This document shows, piece after piece, positions 8,943-15,922 of a DNA stretch of 64,000 nucleotides. A model generated the notes under the pieces. It was not told the origin of the DNA and made no database searches. It was given only the letters and a program-made list of their open reading frames with translations. A program made the translations under genes and the position numbers. Location: contig NZ_JAZAPB010000001.1 in the NCBI RefSeq assembly GCF_036321025.1, positions 1,420,212 to 1,484,211 on the forward strand. Direction: 5' to 3'. This DNA is from Alteraurantiacibacter hainanensis (GTDB lineage: Bacteria > Pseudomonadota > Alphaproteobacteria > Sphingomonadales > Sphingomonadaceae). How positions within the stretch are numbered: position 1 is the stretch's first letter; the number at the start of each line of letters is the position of its first letter.

Positions 8943-9874
8943 GTCAGGAGCGGGCCTCCCTTACCCGCAGTGCGGCCCTTGCCTCGATGGGCACCGCGCT
9001 GTTCCTCGGCGCGCTGAAGCTGTGGGCCGTGTGGCAGACCAGCTCCACCGCCATGCTGGGCAGCCTCGCCGATACCGCGCTCGATTTCGTGGCGAGCATG
9101 GCTACCCTCGTGGGCGTCTGGGTTGCAGCGCAGCCTGCCGACGAGGATCACCGGTTCGGCCATGGCAAGGCGGAATCGCTGGCGGCGATGTTCCAGATCA
9201 TCCTGATCGTGCTTTCCGCCAGCGCTATCGGCTTTCGGGCCATCCAGCGCCTGATCGAGGGCGGGGAAACCCGGGCCGCAGAGCAGGGCATCATCGTTTC
9301 CGTGATCGCCATCGCGGCGACCTTCGCTCTCATCGCCTGGCAACGCTACGTGATCCGCCGCACCGGTTCGGTCGCCATACGAACCGATTCCGTGCACTAC
9401 CAGTCGGACCTGTTCCTGAATCTGGCCGTGATCGCGGCGCTTGTGCTCGACCAGTACCTGGGCTTCGCGCGGGCCGATCCATTGTTCGGCCTGGCAATCG
9501 CCGGATGGCTGCTGTGGAACGCCTGGCAGTCCTCGATGGAAGCGATCGACCACCTGATGGATCGCGAGTGGCCGGAGGAAAAGCGCCGCGCCTTCGTGGA
9601 GGCGGCCGCCGATCACCCTGAGCTTTCCAACCTGCACGACCTGCGCACGCGCACCAGCGGGCATCACGATTTCGCGCAGTTCCACGTCGACCTGCCCGGC
9701 CGCATGACGGTGGAGGAGGCGCACGCCATCATCGACCGCGTCGAGGAAGACCTCTGCCGCCGCTTTCCCGGCCTCGAACTGCTGATCCACATCGATCCCG
9801 TGGGCCACGTGGACGAACCCGGCAATTCGCTCGTCGAGACCAATGAATTCGCGCAACTGAAGGATGACGAATGA
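8939..9874 (+). CDS. Cation diffusion facilitator, FieF/YiiP-like metal exporter
   Basis: A 311-residue membrane antiporter that exports divalent metals such as Zn, Fe or Cd in exchange for protons. It has six transmembrane helices and a cytoplasmic ferredoxin-like domain. The transport-site pairs are visible: DTALDFVAS in helix 2 (DxxxD) and HYQSDLFLN in helix 5 (HxxxD), the FieF/YiiP arrangement. The HRFGHGKAE motif after helix 3 and GHHDFAQFHVDL plus HIDP in the C-terminal domain also fit. The start codon is a GTG overlapping the pdxH stop. Its own stop overlaps the phzF-like start (ATGA at 9871-9874), giving a tightly coupled three-gene operon. Confidence 0.9.
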   Translation: MSQERASLTRSAALASMGTALFLGALKLWAVWQTSSTAMLGSLADTALDFVASMATLVGVWVAAQPADEDHRFGHGKAESLAAMFQIILIVLSASAIGFRAIQRLIEGGETRAAEQGIIVSVIAIAATFALIAWQRYVIRRTGSVAIRTDSVHYQSDLFLNLAVIAALVLDQYLGFARADPLFGLAIAGWLLWNAWQSSMEAIDHLMDREWPEEKRRAFVEAAADHPELSNLHDLRTRTSGHHDFAQFHVDLPGRMTVEEAHAIIDRVEEDLCRRFPGLELLIHIDPVGHVDEPGNSLVETNEFAQLKDDE

Positions 9875-10677
9875 GCCGCAGATCAATTCCGTACTGGCAC
9901 GTCGATGCCTTTGCCTCGAAGCCGTTCAGCGGCAACCAGGCGGCAGTGGTGATCGTCGACAAGTGGCCCGACGATGCGACCATGAGGGCCATCGCCGAGG
10001 AAAACATGTTCGCCGAGACGGCTTTTCTCGTCGAAACCCGTGAGGGGGATGCGGACTATGCCCTGCGCTGGTTCACGCCCACGGTCGAAGTGGCCCTGTG
10101 CGGCCATGCCACGCTGGGATCGGGCCACGTGATCCTGTCGCGGGCGGAGGGGCGCGAAGCGGTGACCTTCTCGACCCGCAAGGCCGGCATACTGGAGGTG
10201 CGCAGGGCCGCCGAAGGCTACGAACTGGCCTTGCCTGCAATCCCGACGACCAGAAGCGAGTACCCCGAGGCTGCCGACCTGCTTGGGGCCGAGCCGCTGG
10301 AAACCTGGCGCAACGAGGATGGCTACAACATCTTCCTGTTCGCGGACGCCGCCGCGATCCGTGCGCTTGACCCCGATCTGCGCGGACTGGCCAAGCTGGG
10401 CGAGGACCAGTTCATCTGCACGGCACCCGGCAAGGAAACCGACGTGATCAGCCGCAATTTCGTGCCCGGCGGAGGCGTCGATGAAGACAGCTTCACCGGC
10501 TCGGCCCACGCCGTTCTGACGCCTTTCTGGACCGAGCGTCTGGGACGCGAGAGCTTCACCGCATTCCAGGCCTCGCAGCGCGGCGGCCATGCCGTGTGCC
10601 GCCTCGAGGGCGACCGCGCGGTCCTTGCGGGCGACTGCGTGACGGTGGTGGAGGGGCGGTTCTACCTGGAAGGGTAG
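9871..10677 (+). CDS. PhzF-family isomerase/epimerase-like protein
   Basis: A 268-residue two-lobed protein of the PhzF superfamily (diaminopimelate-epimerase fold). The characteristic opening WHVDAFASKPFSGNQAAVV, the catalytic glutamate in FAETAFLV, the CGHATLGSGH loop, and the second-lobe FTGSAHAVLTPFW are all present. PhzF itself isomerises a phenazine precursor, but no other phenazine gene is here, so the substrate is unknown. It is the last gene of the pdxH operon. Its end overlaps the end of the oppositely oriented serine hydrolase gene by 16 bases. Confidence 0.85.
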   Translation: MSRRSIPYWHVDAFASKPFSGNQAAVVIVDKWPDDATMRAIAEENMFAETAFLVETREGDADYALRWFTPTVEVALCGHATLGSGHVILSRAEGREAVTFSTRKAGILEVRRAAEGYELALPAIPTTRSEYPEAADLLGAEPLETWRNEDGYNIFLFADAAAIRALDPDLRGLAKLGEDQFICTAPGKETDVISRNFVPGGGVDEDSFTGSAHAVLTPFWTERLGRESFTAFQASQRGGHAVCRLEGDRAVLAGDCVTVVEGRFYLEG

Positions 10678-11816
10678 AGCGCCACGATATCCTGCAATTC
10701 GTCCACCAGCCGGTCGCGCGAATCCCCGTCGGTCTGGCCGAGGCGCACCACGGTCAGCCGCCGGTCGGGTGACACGATCACGTACTGGCCGAGGTGTCCG
10801 ATGGCGGCGAAGAGGTCTTCGCCCAGCGCGCCATCGAACAGGACATCGCGATCGCCGCCCGATGGATGGTTCAGCCACAGCTGCGCGCCATAGTCGGGCG
10901 AGGCCGGGCTGGAGCGGCGCATGAACTCGATCCAGCCGCGCGGCACGATCTGGGCACCGGCGACGGAGCCGTAGTTGCGCAGGAATTCGCCGAACCGAGC
11001 CCAGTCGCGCGCCGTTGCCCAGAAATTGCTGCCGCCCACCAGCGTACCGCTGGCATCGTATTCCCCCGTGAGCGAATCCATGCCCAGCGGAACGGCAAGG
11101 CGCGAATCGACGAATTCTGCCATCGCCTGCTGCCGCGCATCGGGTGCATCGCCCGAAGAAATCGTGTCCGTGGCGATATCGGACAGGATCAGCGTGCTGG
11201 CCGTCGAGTACCTGAACGTCGTGCCGGGTTCGTCTTCCAGCGTCTGCGCTTCGGCCCACCCCGCCATGTCGTCGCGCCCGTCGAGAAACAGCATCCGCGC
11301 CTCGTCCGAAGTATAGGCCGGCTCCTGCCCTTCGCGGTGGCGCAGGCCTGATCGCATCTGCAGCAGGTGACGCAGGGTAATCTCGCTGCGCGGATCGCCG
11401 GGGCGCTGCCACAGCGCGACGGGCGCGGGATCGTCCAGCGCAAGCCGGCCGTCGGCCACCATCATGCCCAGCAGCACGGCGGTGACGCTCTTCGACATGG
11501 ACCATCCGGTAAAGCGGATATCCGGGCCGTAGCCCTCGCCATATCGCTCCGCCACGACCTCTCCGCCGTGGAGCACCAGCAGGGCACGGGTTTCGCCAAT
11601 GTCCTCGGCGCTGAACAGATCGTCGACCTGGCGCGCCAGGCTTTCGCGCGGCACGCCGGGATCGTCCGAAACCGCTTCCAGCGCCTCTGGCGGCAGGGGC
11701 GGTTCGGGTGGCGGACCGTCCTGCGCACACGAAGCGAGCAGCATGAACGACAGGGCGAGCGCCAAGACACTTGGCGAGCGGGCAGGCGGGCGGCTAGGGG
11801 AGGCGTGGCGCGACAT
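10662..11816 (-). CDS. Beta-lactamase-class C-like serine hydrolase, lipoprotein
   Basis: A 384-residue lipoprotein: signal peptide with lipobox LLASC (Cys30 lipidated), a Pro-rich linker, then a serine beta-lactamase/esterase fold of the class C and 6-aminohexanoate-dimer-hydrolase type. The nucleophile motif SxxK is SMSK at residues 106-109, in FTGWSMSKSVTAVLLG. A candidate tyrosine of the second motif lies in FRYSTAS. The substrate is unknown; esterase or peptide/amide hydrolase activity is as likely as beta-lactam hydrolysis. I chose the start at 11816 because it gives the signal peptide and has AGGGGG just upstream; an in-frame ATG 15 codons earlier would bury the signal. Confidence 0.85.
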   Translation of the reverse strand: MSRHASPSRPPARSPSVLALALSFMLLASCAQDGPPPEPPLPPEALEAVSDDPGVPRESLARQVDDLFSAEDIGETRALLVLHGGEVVAERYGEGYGPDIRFTGWSMSKSVTAVLLGMMVADGRLALDDPAPVALWQRPGDPRSEITLRHLLQMRSGLRHREGQEPAYTSDEARMLFLDGRDDMAGWAEAQTLEDEPGTTFRYSTASTLILSDIATDTISSGDAPDARQQAMAEFVDSRLAVPLGMDSLTGEYDASGTLVGGSNFWATARDWARFGEFLRNYGSVAGAQIVPRGWIEFMRRSSPASPDYGAQLWLNHPSGGDRDVLFDGALGEDLFAAIGHLGQYVIVSPDRRLTVVRLGQTDGDSRDRLVDELQDIVALYPSR

Positions 11817-11848
11817 CGGCGCACCCCCTTTCCTGCAGGACTCCGCAA

Positions 11849-12196
11849 ATGGCAACCGCAAATCAGGCTGTTAGCAAACGCCGTATCCCGTGGCTCAAAC
11901 TGCTGGTCGCGCTGATCGCGATCGGCGGCGCGGTGACGTGGATCTACGGCGAGAGAATTGCAGGGTTTTCCCGGATCGGCACCGGCTATGCCGCCAAGAA
12001 CGTGTGTTCCTGTCGCTATATAGGCGGGCGGGAGCCGGGCCAGTGCAAGGACGACCTGCTGGCCGGCATGGGTGCCATCTGGCTGAGCCAGGACGAGGCA
12101 AACCAGAGCGTTACGGCCAGCGTTCCGCTGGTGGAAAGCGCGACGGCAACCTATCGCGAGGGCTACGGCTGCGTGCTCGAGGAGTGGGAAGGCTAG
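11849..12196 (+). CDS. Small membrane-anchored protein, unknown function
   Basis: A 115-residue protein with a basic N terminus and one transmembrane helix (about residues 15-33), the rest periplasmic. The periplasmic part carries KNVCSCRYIGGR, a later GQCKDD and a C-terminal GYGCVLEE, so four cysteines that could pair. The GTGYAAKNVCS stretch reminds me of the N-terminal region of some membrane-anchored class C serine hydrolases, and a serine hydrolase lipoprotein is encoded divergently 32 bases away; that link is inference. Its TAG shares the palindrome CTAG (12193-12196) with the stop of convergent mnmA. Confidence 0.7.
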   Translation: MATANQAVSKRRIPWLKLLVALIAIGGAVTWIYGERIAGFSRIGTGYAAKNVCSCRYIGGREPGQCKDDLLAGMGAIWLSQDEANQSVTASVPLVESATATYREGYGCVLEEWEG

Positions 12197-13344
12197 GCCT
12201 TCGCGGTTTTCTCTATCCACCCGCCGCCGATTACGCGGTCTCCGGCATAGATCACGGCGGCCTGTCCCGGCGCAACGCCATACTCGGGCTGTTCGAAGGC
12301 GATAGTCACCGTGGCTCCATCGCCCAGTGATCCGCTCAAGGTGACGGGCACCGGCTTGGCCATGGAGCGCACCTTGGCGGTCAGGGGGCCTTCGGGCACC
12401 GGGCCGATGCGATTGGTTTCGATCACTTCAGCGGACCGAACGGCCAGCATCCGCCTGGGACCCACCAGCACTTTCGCCTCCTCGGCATCGAGGCCGACCA
12501 CGTAGAGGGGCTCCGCCTGCCCCCCGATCTCCAGCCCCCGGCGCTGGCCGACGGTGTAGTGAATAATCCCGGGATGCCGGCCCAGCACCTCTCCGCTTTC
12601 CGCGTGGACGATCTCGCCGGCGCGGCCGCCTTCCGGGCGCATGGCCTTGACGATCTTCGCGTAGTCACCGTCGGGCACGAAGCAGATGTCCTGGCTGTCC
12701 GGCTTGTTGGCGACGCGCAGGCCGAATTCCTCGGCAATCGCGCGCACCTCCGTCTTCGGAAGCCCGCCCAGGGGAAAGCGCAGGAAATCCAGCTGCTCTT
12801 CCGTCGTGGCATAGAGGAAATAGGACTGGTCCCGCGCCGGATCGAGCGCGCGGTGCAATTCCGGCCCGTGCTCCCCCGCGACGCGGCGTACGTAATGGCC
12901 GGTGGCGAGACAATCGGCCCCCAGTTCTCTTGCCATGCGCAGCAGGTCCGTGAACTTCGGGCCCATGTTGCACCTGATGCACGGGATCGGCGTGCGCCCG
13001 GCGAGATATTCGTCGGCGAAGGTCTCGACCACGTCCTCGCGGAAGGCGCTTTCGTGATCGAAGACGTAGTGCGCGATCCCCAGCCGGTCGGCGACCATCC
13101 GGGCGTCGTGGATATCGTCTCCGGCGCAGCAGGCTCCCTTGCGCCCCGTGGCCGCGCCGTAATCGTACAGCTGCAGCGTTATGCCCATCACCTCGGCCCC
13201 GGTTCGCGCCGCAAGCGCCGCCACCACGGACGAGTCCACGCCGCCCGACATGGCCACGACGATACGGCACTCCGCAGCCGGGCGCGGCAGGTCGAAAAGC
13301 TCCTCGGCGTTAACCGAAAGGGGAAAGTCGGCGATGCTGGACAT
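12193..13344 (-). CDS. mnmA: tRNA 2-thiouridine(34) synthase MnmA
   Basis: Thiolates U34 in the anticodon of tRNAs for Glu, Gln and Lys using sulfur relayed to a catalytic cysteine. From the start at 13344 the protein has 383 residues. It shows the PP-loop SGGVDSS at 33-39 for ATP, the nucleophile/partner cysteines in PCIRCNMGPKF (Cys125) and SQDICFVPDG (Cys221), and the GHYVRR and TVGQRRGL motifs of the family. In-frame ATGs at 13359 and 13455 are possible starts, but the extra sequence is not typical of MnmA. A CtrA-like box lies between it and the divergent small gene. Confidence 0.94.
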   Translation of the reverse strand: MSSIADFPLSVNAEELFDLPRPAAECRIVVAMSGGVDSSVVAALAARTGAEVMGITLQLYDYGAATGRKGACCAGDDIHDARMVADRLGIAHYVFDHESAFREDVVETFADEYLAGRTPIPCIRCNMGPKFTDLLRMARELGADCLATGHYVRRVAGEHGPELHRALDPARDQSYFLYATTEEQLDFLRFPLGGLPKTEVRAIAEEFGLRVANKPDSQDICFVPDGDYAKIVKAMRPEGGRAGEIVHAESGEVLGRHPGIIHYTVGQRRGLEIGGQAEPLYVVGLDAEEAKVLVGPRRMLAVRSAEVIETNRIGPVPEGPLTAKVRSMAKPVPVTLSGSLGDGATVTIAFEQPEYGVAPGQAAVIYAGDRVIGGGWIEKTAKA

Positions 13345-13409
13345 GACGCGAGCGCGCATACACCTCGCCGCCCGTAGGCAAAACCCCCAATGTCCCGACG
13401 AATATTCGG

Positions 13410-13424
13410 TTAAGGCGGGCTTTA
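13410..13424. promoter_or_regulatory. CtrA-like box (TTAA-N7-TTTA)
   Basis: TTAA at 13410-13413, seven bases, then TTTA at 13421-13424: one mismatch from the alphaproteobacterial cell-cycle regulator consensus TTAA-N7-TTAA. It lies 36 bases before the small gene that leads into sciP and in the divergent mnmA upstream region. In Caulobacter sciP is activated by CtrA, so the position makes biological sense. The match is by eye only. Confidence 0.45.
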
Positions 13425-13460
13425 CCCGATCTTGACGCTTGCACGCTAATTGCAATCGAC

Positions 13461-13799
13461 ATGTTCGAAGGGAAACTGCCTCCTACGCACGACTCGCGCG
13501 ATTCCGCGGCTGGCCGGCTGGTGGACGAAGACCTGTGCGAGATGAGCTGGGGCGATCTCGTGGCCCGGCTTTCCGCTGCGCGCGAACTGCGTGCCGAACT
13601 GGCAGAGAGCGACGAGGCCACGCTGGCCAGCTTCGACGCGGAGTCCGCCAGGCACATCGCTTCGCAGCACGAAACCTCTCGCCGCACGCATGACGAACCC
13701 GATGTTAACCATGACGGTTTAGGCAATGGCAAACGCCGGGCGGCAGAACGCAATTCACGCGCTGACCGCGAGACACCGGCCACCCGAGGAAATACATGA
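13461..13799 (+). CDS. Small hypothetical protein upstream of sciP
   Basis: An open frame of 112 codons with no family I recognise. The N-terminal half is acidic and helical (EDLCEMSWGDLVARLSAARELRAELAESD), the C-terminal half is hydrophilic and probably unfolded (Arg/Asn/Glu/Asp-rich). Its TGA overlaps the sciP ATG (ATGA at 13796-13799), the best evidence that it is translated and coupled to sciP. A CtrA-type half-site (13705-13712) lies inside it. It may be a real regulator partner or simply a leader frame. Confidence 0.5.
   Translation: MFEGKLPPTHDSRDSAAGRLVDEDLCEMSWGDLVARLSAARELRAELAESDEATLASFDAESARHIASQHETSRRTHDEPDVNHDGLGNGKRRAAERNSRADRETPATRGNT
13705..13712 (+). promoter_or_regulatory. 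CtrA 8-mer half-site TTAACCAT
   Basis: TTAACCAT is the short CtrA recognition form reported in alphaproteobacteria. Here it lies 84 bases before the sciP ATG, inside the preceding small frame, where it could drive an internal sciP promoter. Short motif, so chance occurrence cannot be excluded. Confidence 0.35.
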
Positions 13800-14095
13800 T
13801 CGAGAACCAGAAAATCCGTCCGGCGCAGGTCATCGGCCCACTGGGAGAGCCGCTTACCATTGACGACCTGCCTTCGCCCAAGACGAAGCGCTGGGTCGTG
13901 CGGCGCAAGGCCGAGGTCGTGGCCGCGGTGAACGGTGGTCTGCTGACCATCGACGAGGTGCTGGAGCGCTATAATCTGACGCTCGAGGAATTCGCCGGCT
14001 GGCAGCGTGCGGTCGACCGTTCCGGCATGCAGGGCCTGCGCGTCACCCGTATCCAGCATTATCGCGACCTCTACGAACGCCAGCTGAAGTACTGA
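13796..14095 (+). CDS. sciP: SciP-family CtrA inhibitory protein (DUF1153)
   Basis: A 99-residue helix-turn-helix protein. The core LPSPKTKRWVVRRKAEVVAA, GGLLTIDEVLERYNLTLEEF and W residue pattern matches the DUF1153 family, whose Caulobacter member SciP binds CtrA and blocks its recruitment of RNA polymerase at target promoters in G1 cells. Presence here implies a CtrA cell-cycle or motility circuit in this organism. The start overlaps the upstream small frame. The two CtrA-like motifs nearby suggest the usual feedback in which CtrA activates its own inhibitor. Confidence 0.88.
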   Translation: MIENQKIRPAQVIGPLGEPLTIDDLPSPKTKRWVVRRKAEVVAAVNGGLLTIDEVLERYNLTLEEFAGWQRAVDRSGMQGLRVTRIQHYRDLYERQLKY

Positions 14096-14217
14096 CGGGA
14101 CGCCCGCCAGCGGGCCTTCCAGGACATCCTCGCCGAAGATCGCCCGGAACGTCGCCGCATCGGCGGCGTTTTCTCTTTCGTATCCCCTCCATGGGGTGTC
14201 GAAGGAGGTAAAAGGTT

Positions 14218-14481
14218 ATGGGTTGGATTATCGCAATTATCGTCGGCGGTATCATCGGCTGGATCGCCAGCATGATCATGAACCGCGATGCATCGATGGG
14301 CATCTTCTGGAATATCGTGGTCGGCCTGATCGGGTCGCTCATCGGACGCTGGATCGGTGCGCTGGTGGGGGTTGCTCCCACGCTGACCGAATTCAGCATT
14401 CCGGGTCTGCTGATGAGCCTGCTGGGCGCCATCGTCCTGCTGGCGATCGTCAACCTCGTGCAGCGCGGCAGGGTGCGCTGA
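14218..14481 (+). CDS. GlsB/YeaQ/YmgE family membrane protein
   Basis: An 87-residue protein made almost entirely of three transmembrane helices rich in Gly and Ile (MGWIIAIIVGGIIGWIASMI; FWNIVVGLIGSLIGRWIGA; the last near LLGAIVLLAIVNL). This is the transglycosylase-associated/YeaQ family, often stress-induced; its molecular function is unknown. Translation signals are excellent: a full AAGGAGGT Shine-Dalgarno lies eight or nine bases before the ATG, suggesting high expression. A strong intrinsic terminator follows at 14518-14547, so it is probably monocistronic. Confidence 0.85.
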   Translation: MGWIIAIIVGGIIGWIASMIMNRDASMGIFWNIVVGLIGSLIGRWIGALVGVAPTLTEFSIPGLLMSLLGAIVLLAIVNLVQRGRVR

Positions 14482-14517
14482 CCGGCTGAACGACAAAATA
14501 TTACAATTCGCCGCAAA

Positions 14518-14547
14518 GGGGCGGAAAGCCAGTCTTTCCGCCCCTTT
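14518..14547 (+). terminator. Intrinsic terminator after the YeaQ-like gene
   Basis: A perfect 11-bp stem, GGGGCGGAAAG (14518-14528) with CTTTCCGCCCC (14534-14544), a five-base loop and TTT after the stem; AAA before it also makes it usable from the other strand. Confidence 0.85.
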
Positions 14548-14718
14548 CGCTGTATGTGCGGGAACGTTTCATCGGAGACCATCGGGCCTTGGCAGATGGG
14601 CGCATTGCGCAGTGCACCAACAACAGTCTATGGCGCGCGGGCACGGCCAAAGGGGCCGGTCGCGCCCGTTTGCCGCCTATGGTAACGTGTGGCGTGCGCA
14701 TAAAGAGGCATGGTGCCG

Positions 14719-15912
14719 ATGAACTACGAAACCCGAGTCGACCCCTCGGACACCGAGGATCGCGTCCCGCTGGATAGCGAAGACGAGGCCGACGCGGCCA
14801 CCCAGCGCCGCAAGAAGATGTGGATTGTCCTGGCGATCGTGATCGGCGGCGCGCTGATCGCGGCCCTTATGCTGTCGGGTGGTGAGGAAGAAACCCCGTT
14901 TGCGCCTTCCGAGGAAGCAAGCACGCCTGCGGTCACCGTGCTGGCACCCGGTGCAGGCACGCTGCAGGGCACCATCAATGCAACCGGCACGCTGGCTGCA
15001 CGCCGCGAAATGCCGGTCGGTGTCGTCGGCGAAGGTGGCCGGGTCGTCTCGGTGCCGGTCGAAGCGGGCGACTGGGTACGCGCAGGCCAGGTGCTCGCCG
15101 TGATCGATCGTTCGGTGCAGAACCAGCAGGAAAGCGCTCAGGCAGCGCAGATCGAGGTCGCCGAGGCGGATGCAGACCTGGCCCGGGCCAATCTCGACCG
15201 TGCGTTGCAGCTGGTGGAGCGAGGTTTCATCAGCCAGGCCGACATCGATCGTCTCACCGCCACGCGCGATGCCGCAGTGGCGCGCGTCCAAGTGGCCCGC
15301 GCACAGCTTGGCGAGCGTCGCGCTCGCAATGCCCAGCTCAATATCGTGGCCCCGGCCGCAGGCCTCGTGCTCACGCGTGAAGTGGAGCCGGGCCAGGTCG
15401 TCGGCCCGGGCGCGGGCGCGCTCTTCACCATTGCTCGCGGCGGCGAGATGGAGCTGCTGGCACGCATCGGCGAAGTCGAGCTCGATTCGGTTTCGGTCGG
15501 CGCTGTCGGCACTGTCACGCCCGTCGGCTCCGACGAGCAGTTCGAGTGCACCGTGTGGCAGAAATCGCCCGTCATCGACGAGCAGACGCGCCAGGGCACG
15601 GCCCGCTGCGCGATGGGTTACGATCCCGCGCTGCGTCCGGGCGGCTTTGCCAGCATCGCGCTGGCGAGCGAGACCGTGGTTGCCCCGCGTTTGCCCGAGA
15701 GCGCCATCCTGTCGGACGATCGCGGCAGCTACGTCTATATCGTCGACGAGAACAACACCGTCGTGCGACGCCCGGTGGAAATCGGCATGATCAGCGACGA
15801 AGGTATCGCCGTGGCTTCGGGCCTCACCGGCAATGAACGCGTCGTGCTTCGCGCCGGTGGCTTCCTGACCGAGGGTGATGAAGTGCGCCCTGTAACCCAA
15901 TCGGCACAATAG
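14719..15912 (+). CDS. RND efflux periplasmic adaptor (membrane fusion protein)
   Basis: A 397-residue HlyD/AcrA-type adaptor with a cytoplasmic acidic N terminus, one transmembrane anchor (about residues 35-55), a split barrel/lipoyl domain (SVPVEAGDWVRAGQVLAVID and NIVAPAAGLVLTREVEPGQVV are the two lipoyl halves), a coiled-coil hairpin rich in Ala/Gln/Arg between them, and a C-terminal membrane-proximal domain. It links the RND pump encoded 10 bases downstream to an outer-membrane channel not present here. The start at 14719 has AGAGG at better spacing than the in-frame ATG at 14710. The substrate is not deducible. Confidence 0.9.
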   Translation: MNYETRVDPSDTEDRVPLDSEDEADAATQRRKKMWIVLAIVIGGALIAALMLSGGEEETPFAPSEEASTPAVTVLAPGAGTLQGTINATGTLAARREMPVGVVGEGGRVVSVPVEAGDWVRAGQVLAVIDRSVQNQQESAQAAQIEVAEADADLARANLDRALQLVERGFISQADIDRLTATRDAAVARVQVARAQLGERRARNAQLNIVAPAAGLVLTREVEPGQVVGPGAGALFTIARGGEMELLARIGEVELDSVSVGAVGTVTPVGSDEQFECTVWQKSPVIDEQTRQGTARCAMGYDPALRPGGFASIALASETVVAPRLPESAILSDDRGSYVYIVDENNTVVRRPVEIGMISDEGIAVASGLTGNERVVLRAGGFLTEGDEVRPVTQSAQ

Positions 15913-15922
15913 GGCGCCGCAA

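Noticed and set aside
9871..10677. Phenazine biosynthesis
   Set aside because: A single PhzF-family protein next to pdxH and a metal exporter, with no other phz genes, does not indicate phenazine synthesis.
10662..11816. Antibiotic-resistance beta-lactamase
   Set aside because: The class C-like fold and SMSK motif are present, but the lipoprotein form and the weak second motif fit the broad esterase/peptidase group; no evidence of beta-lactam hydrolysis.
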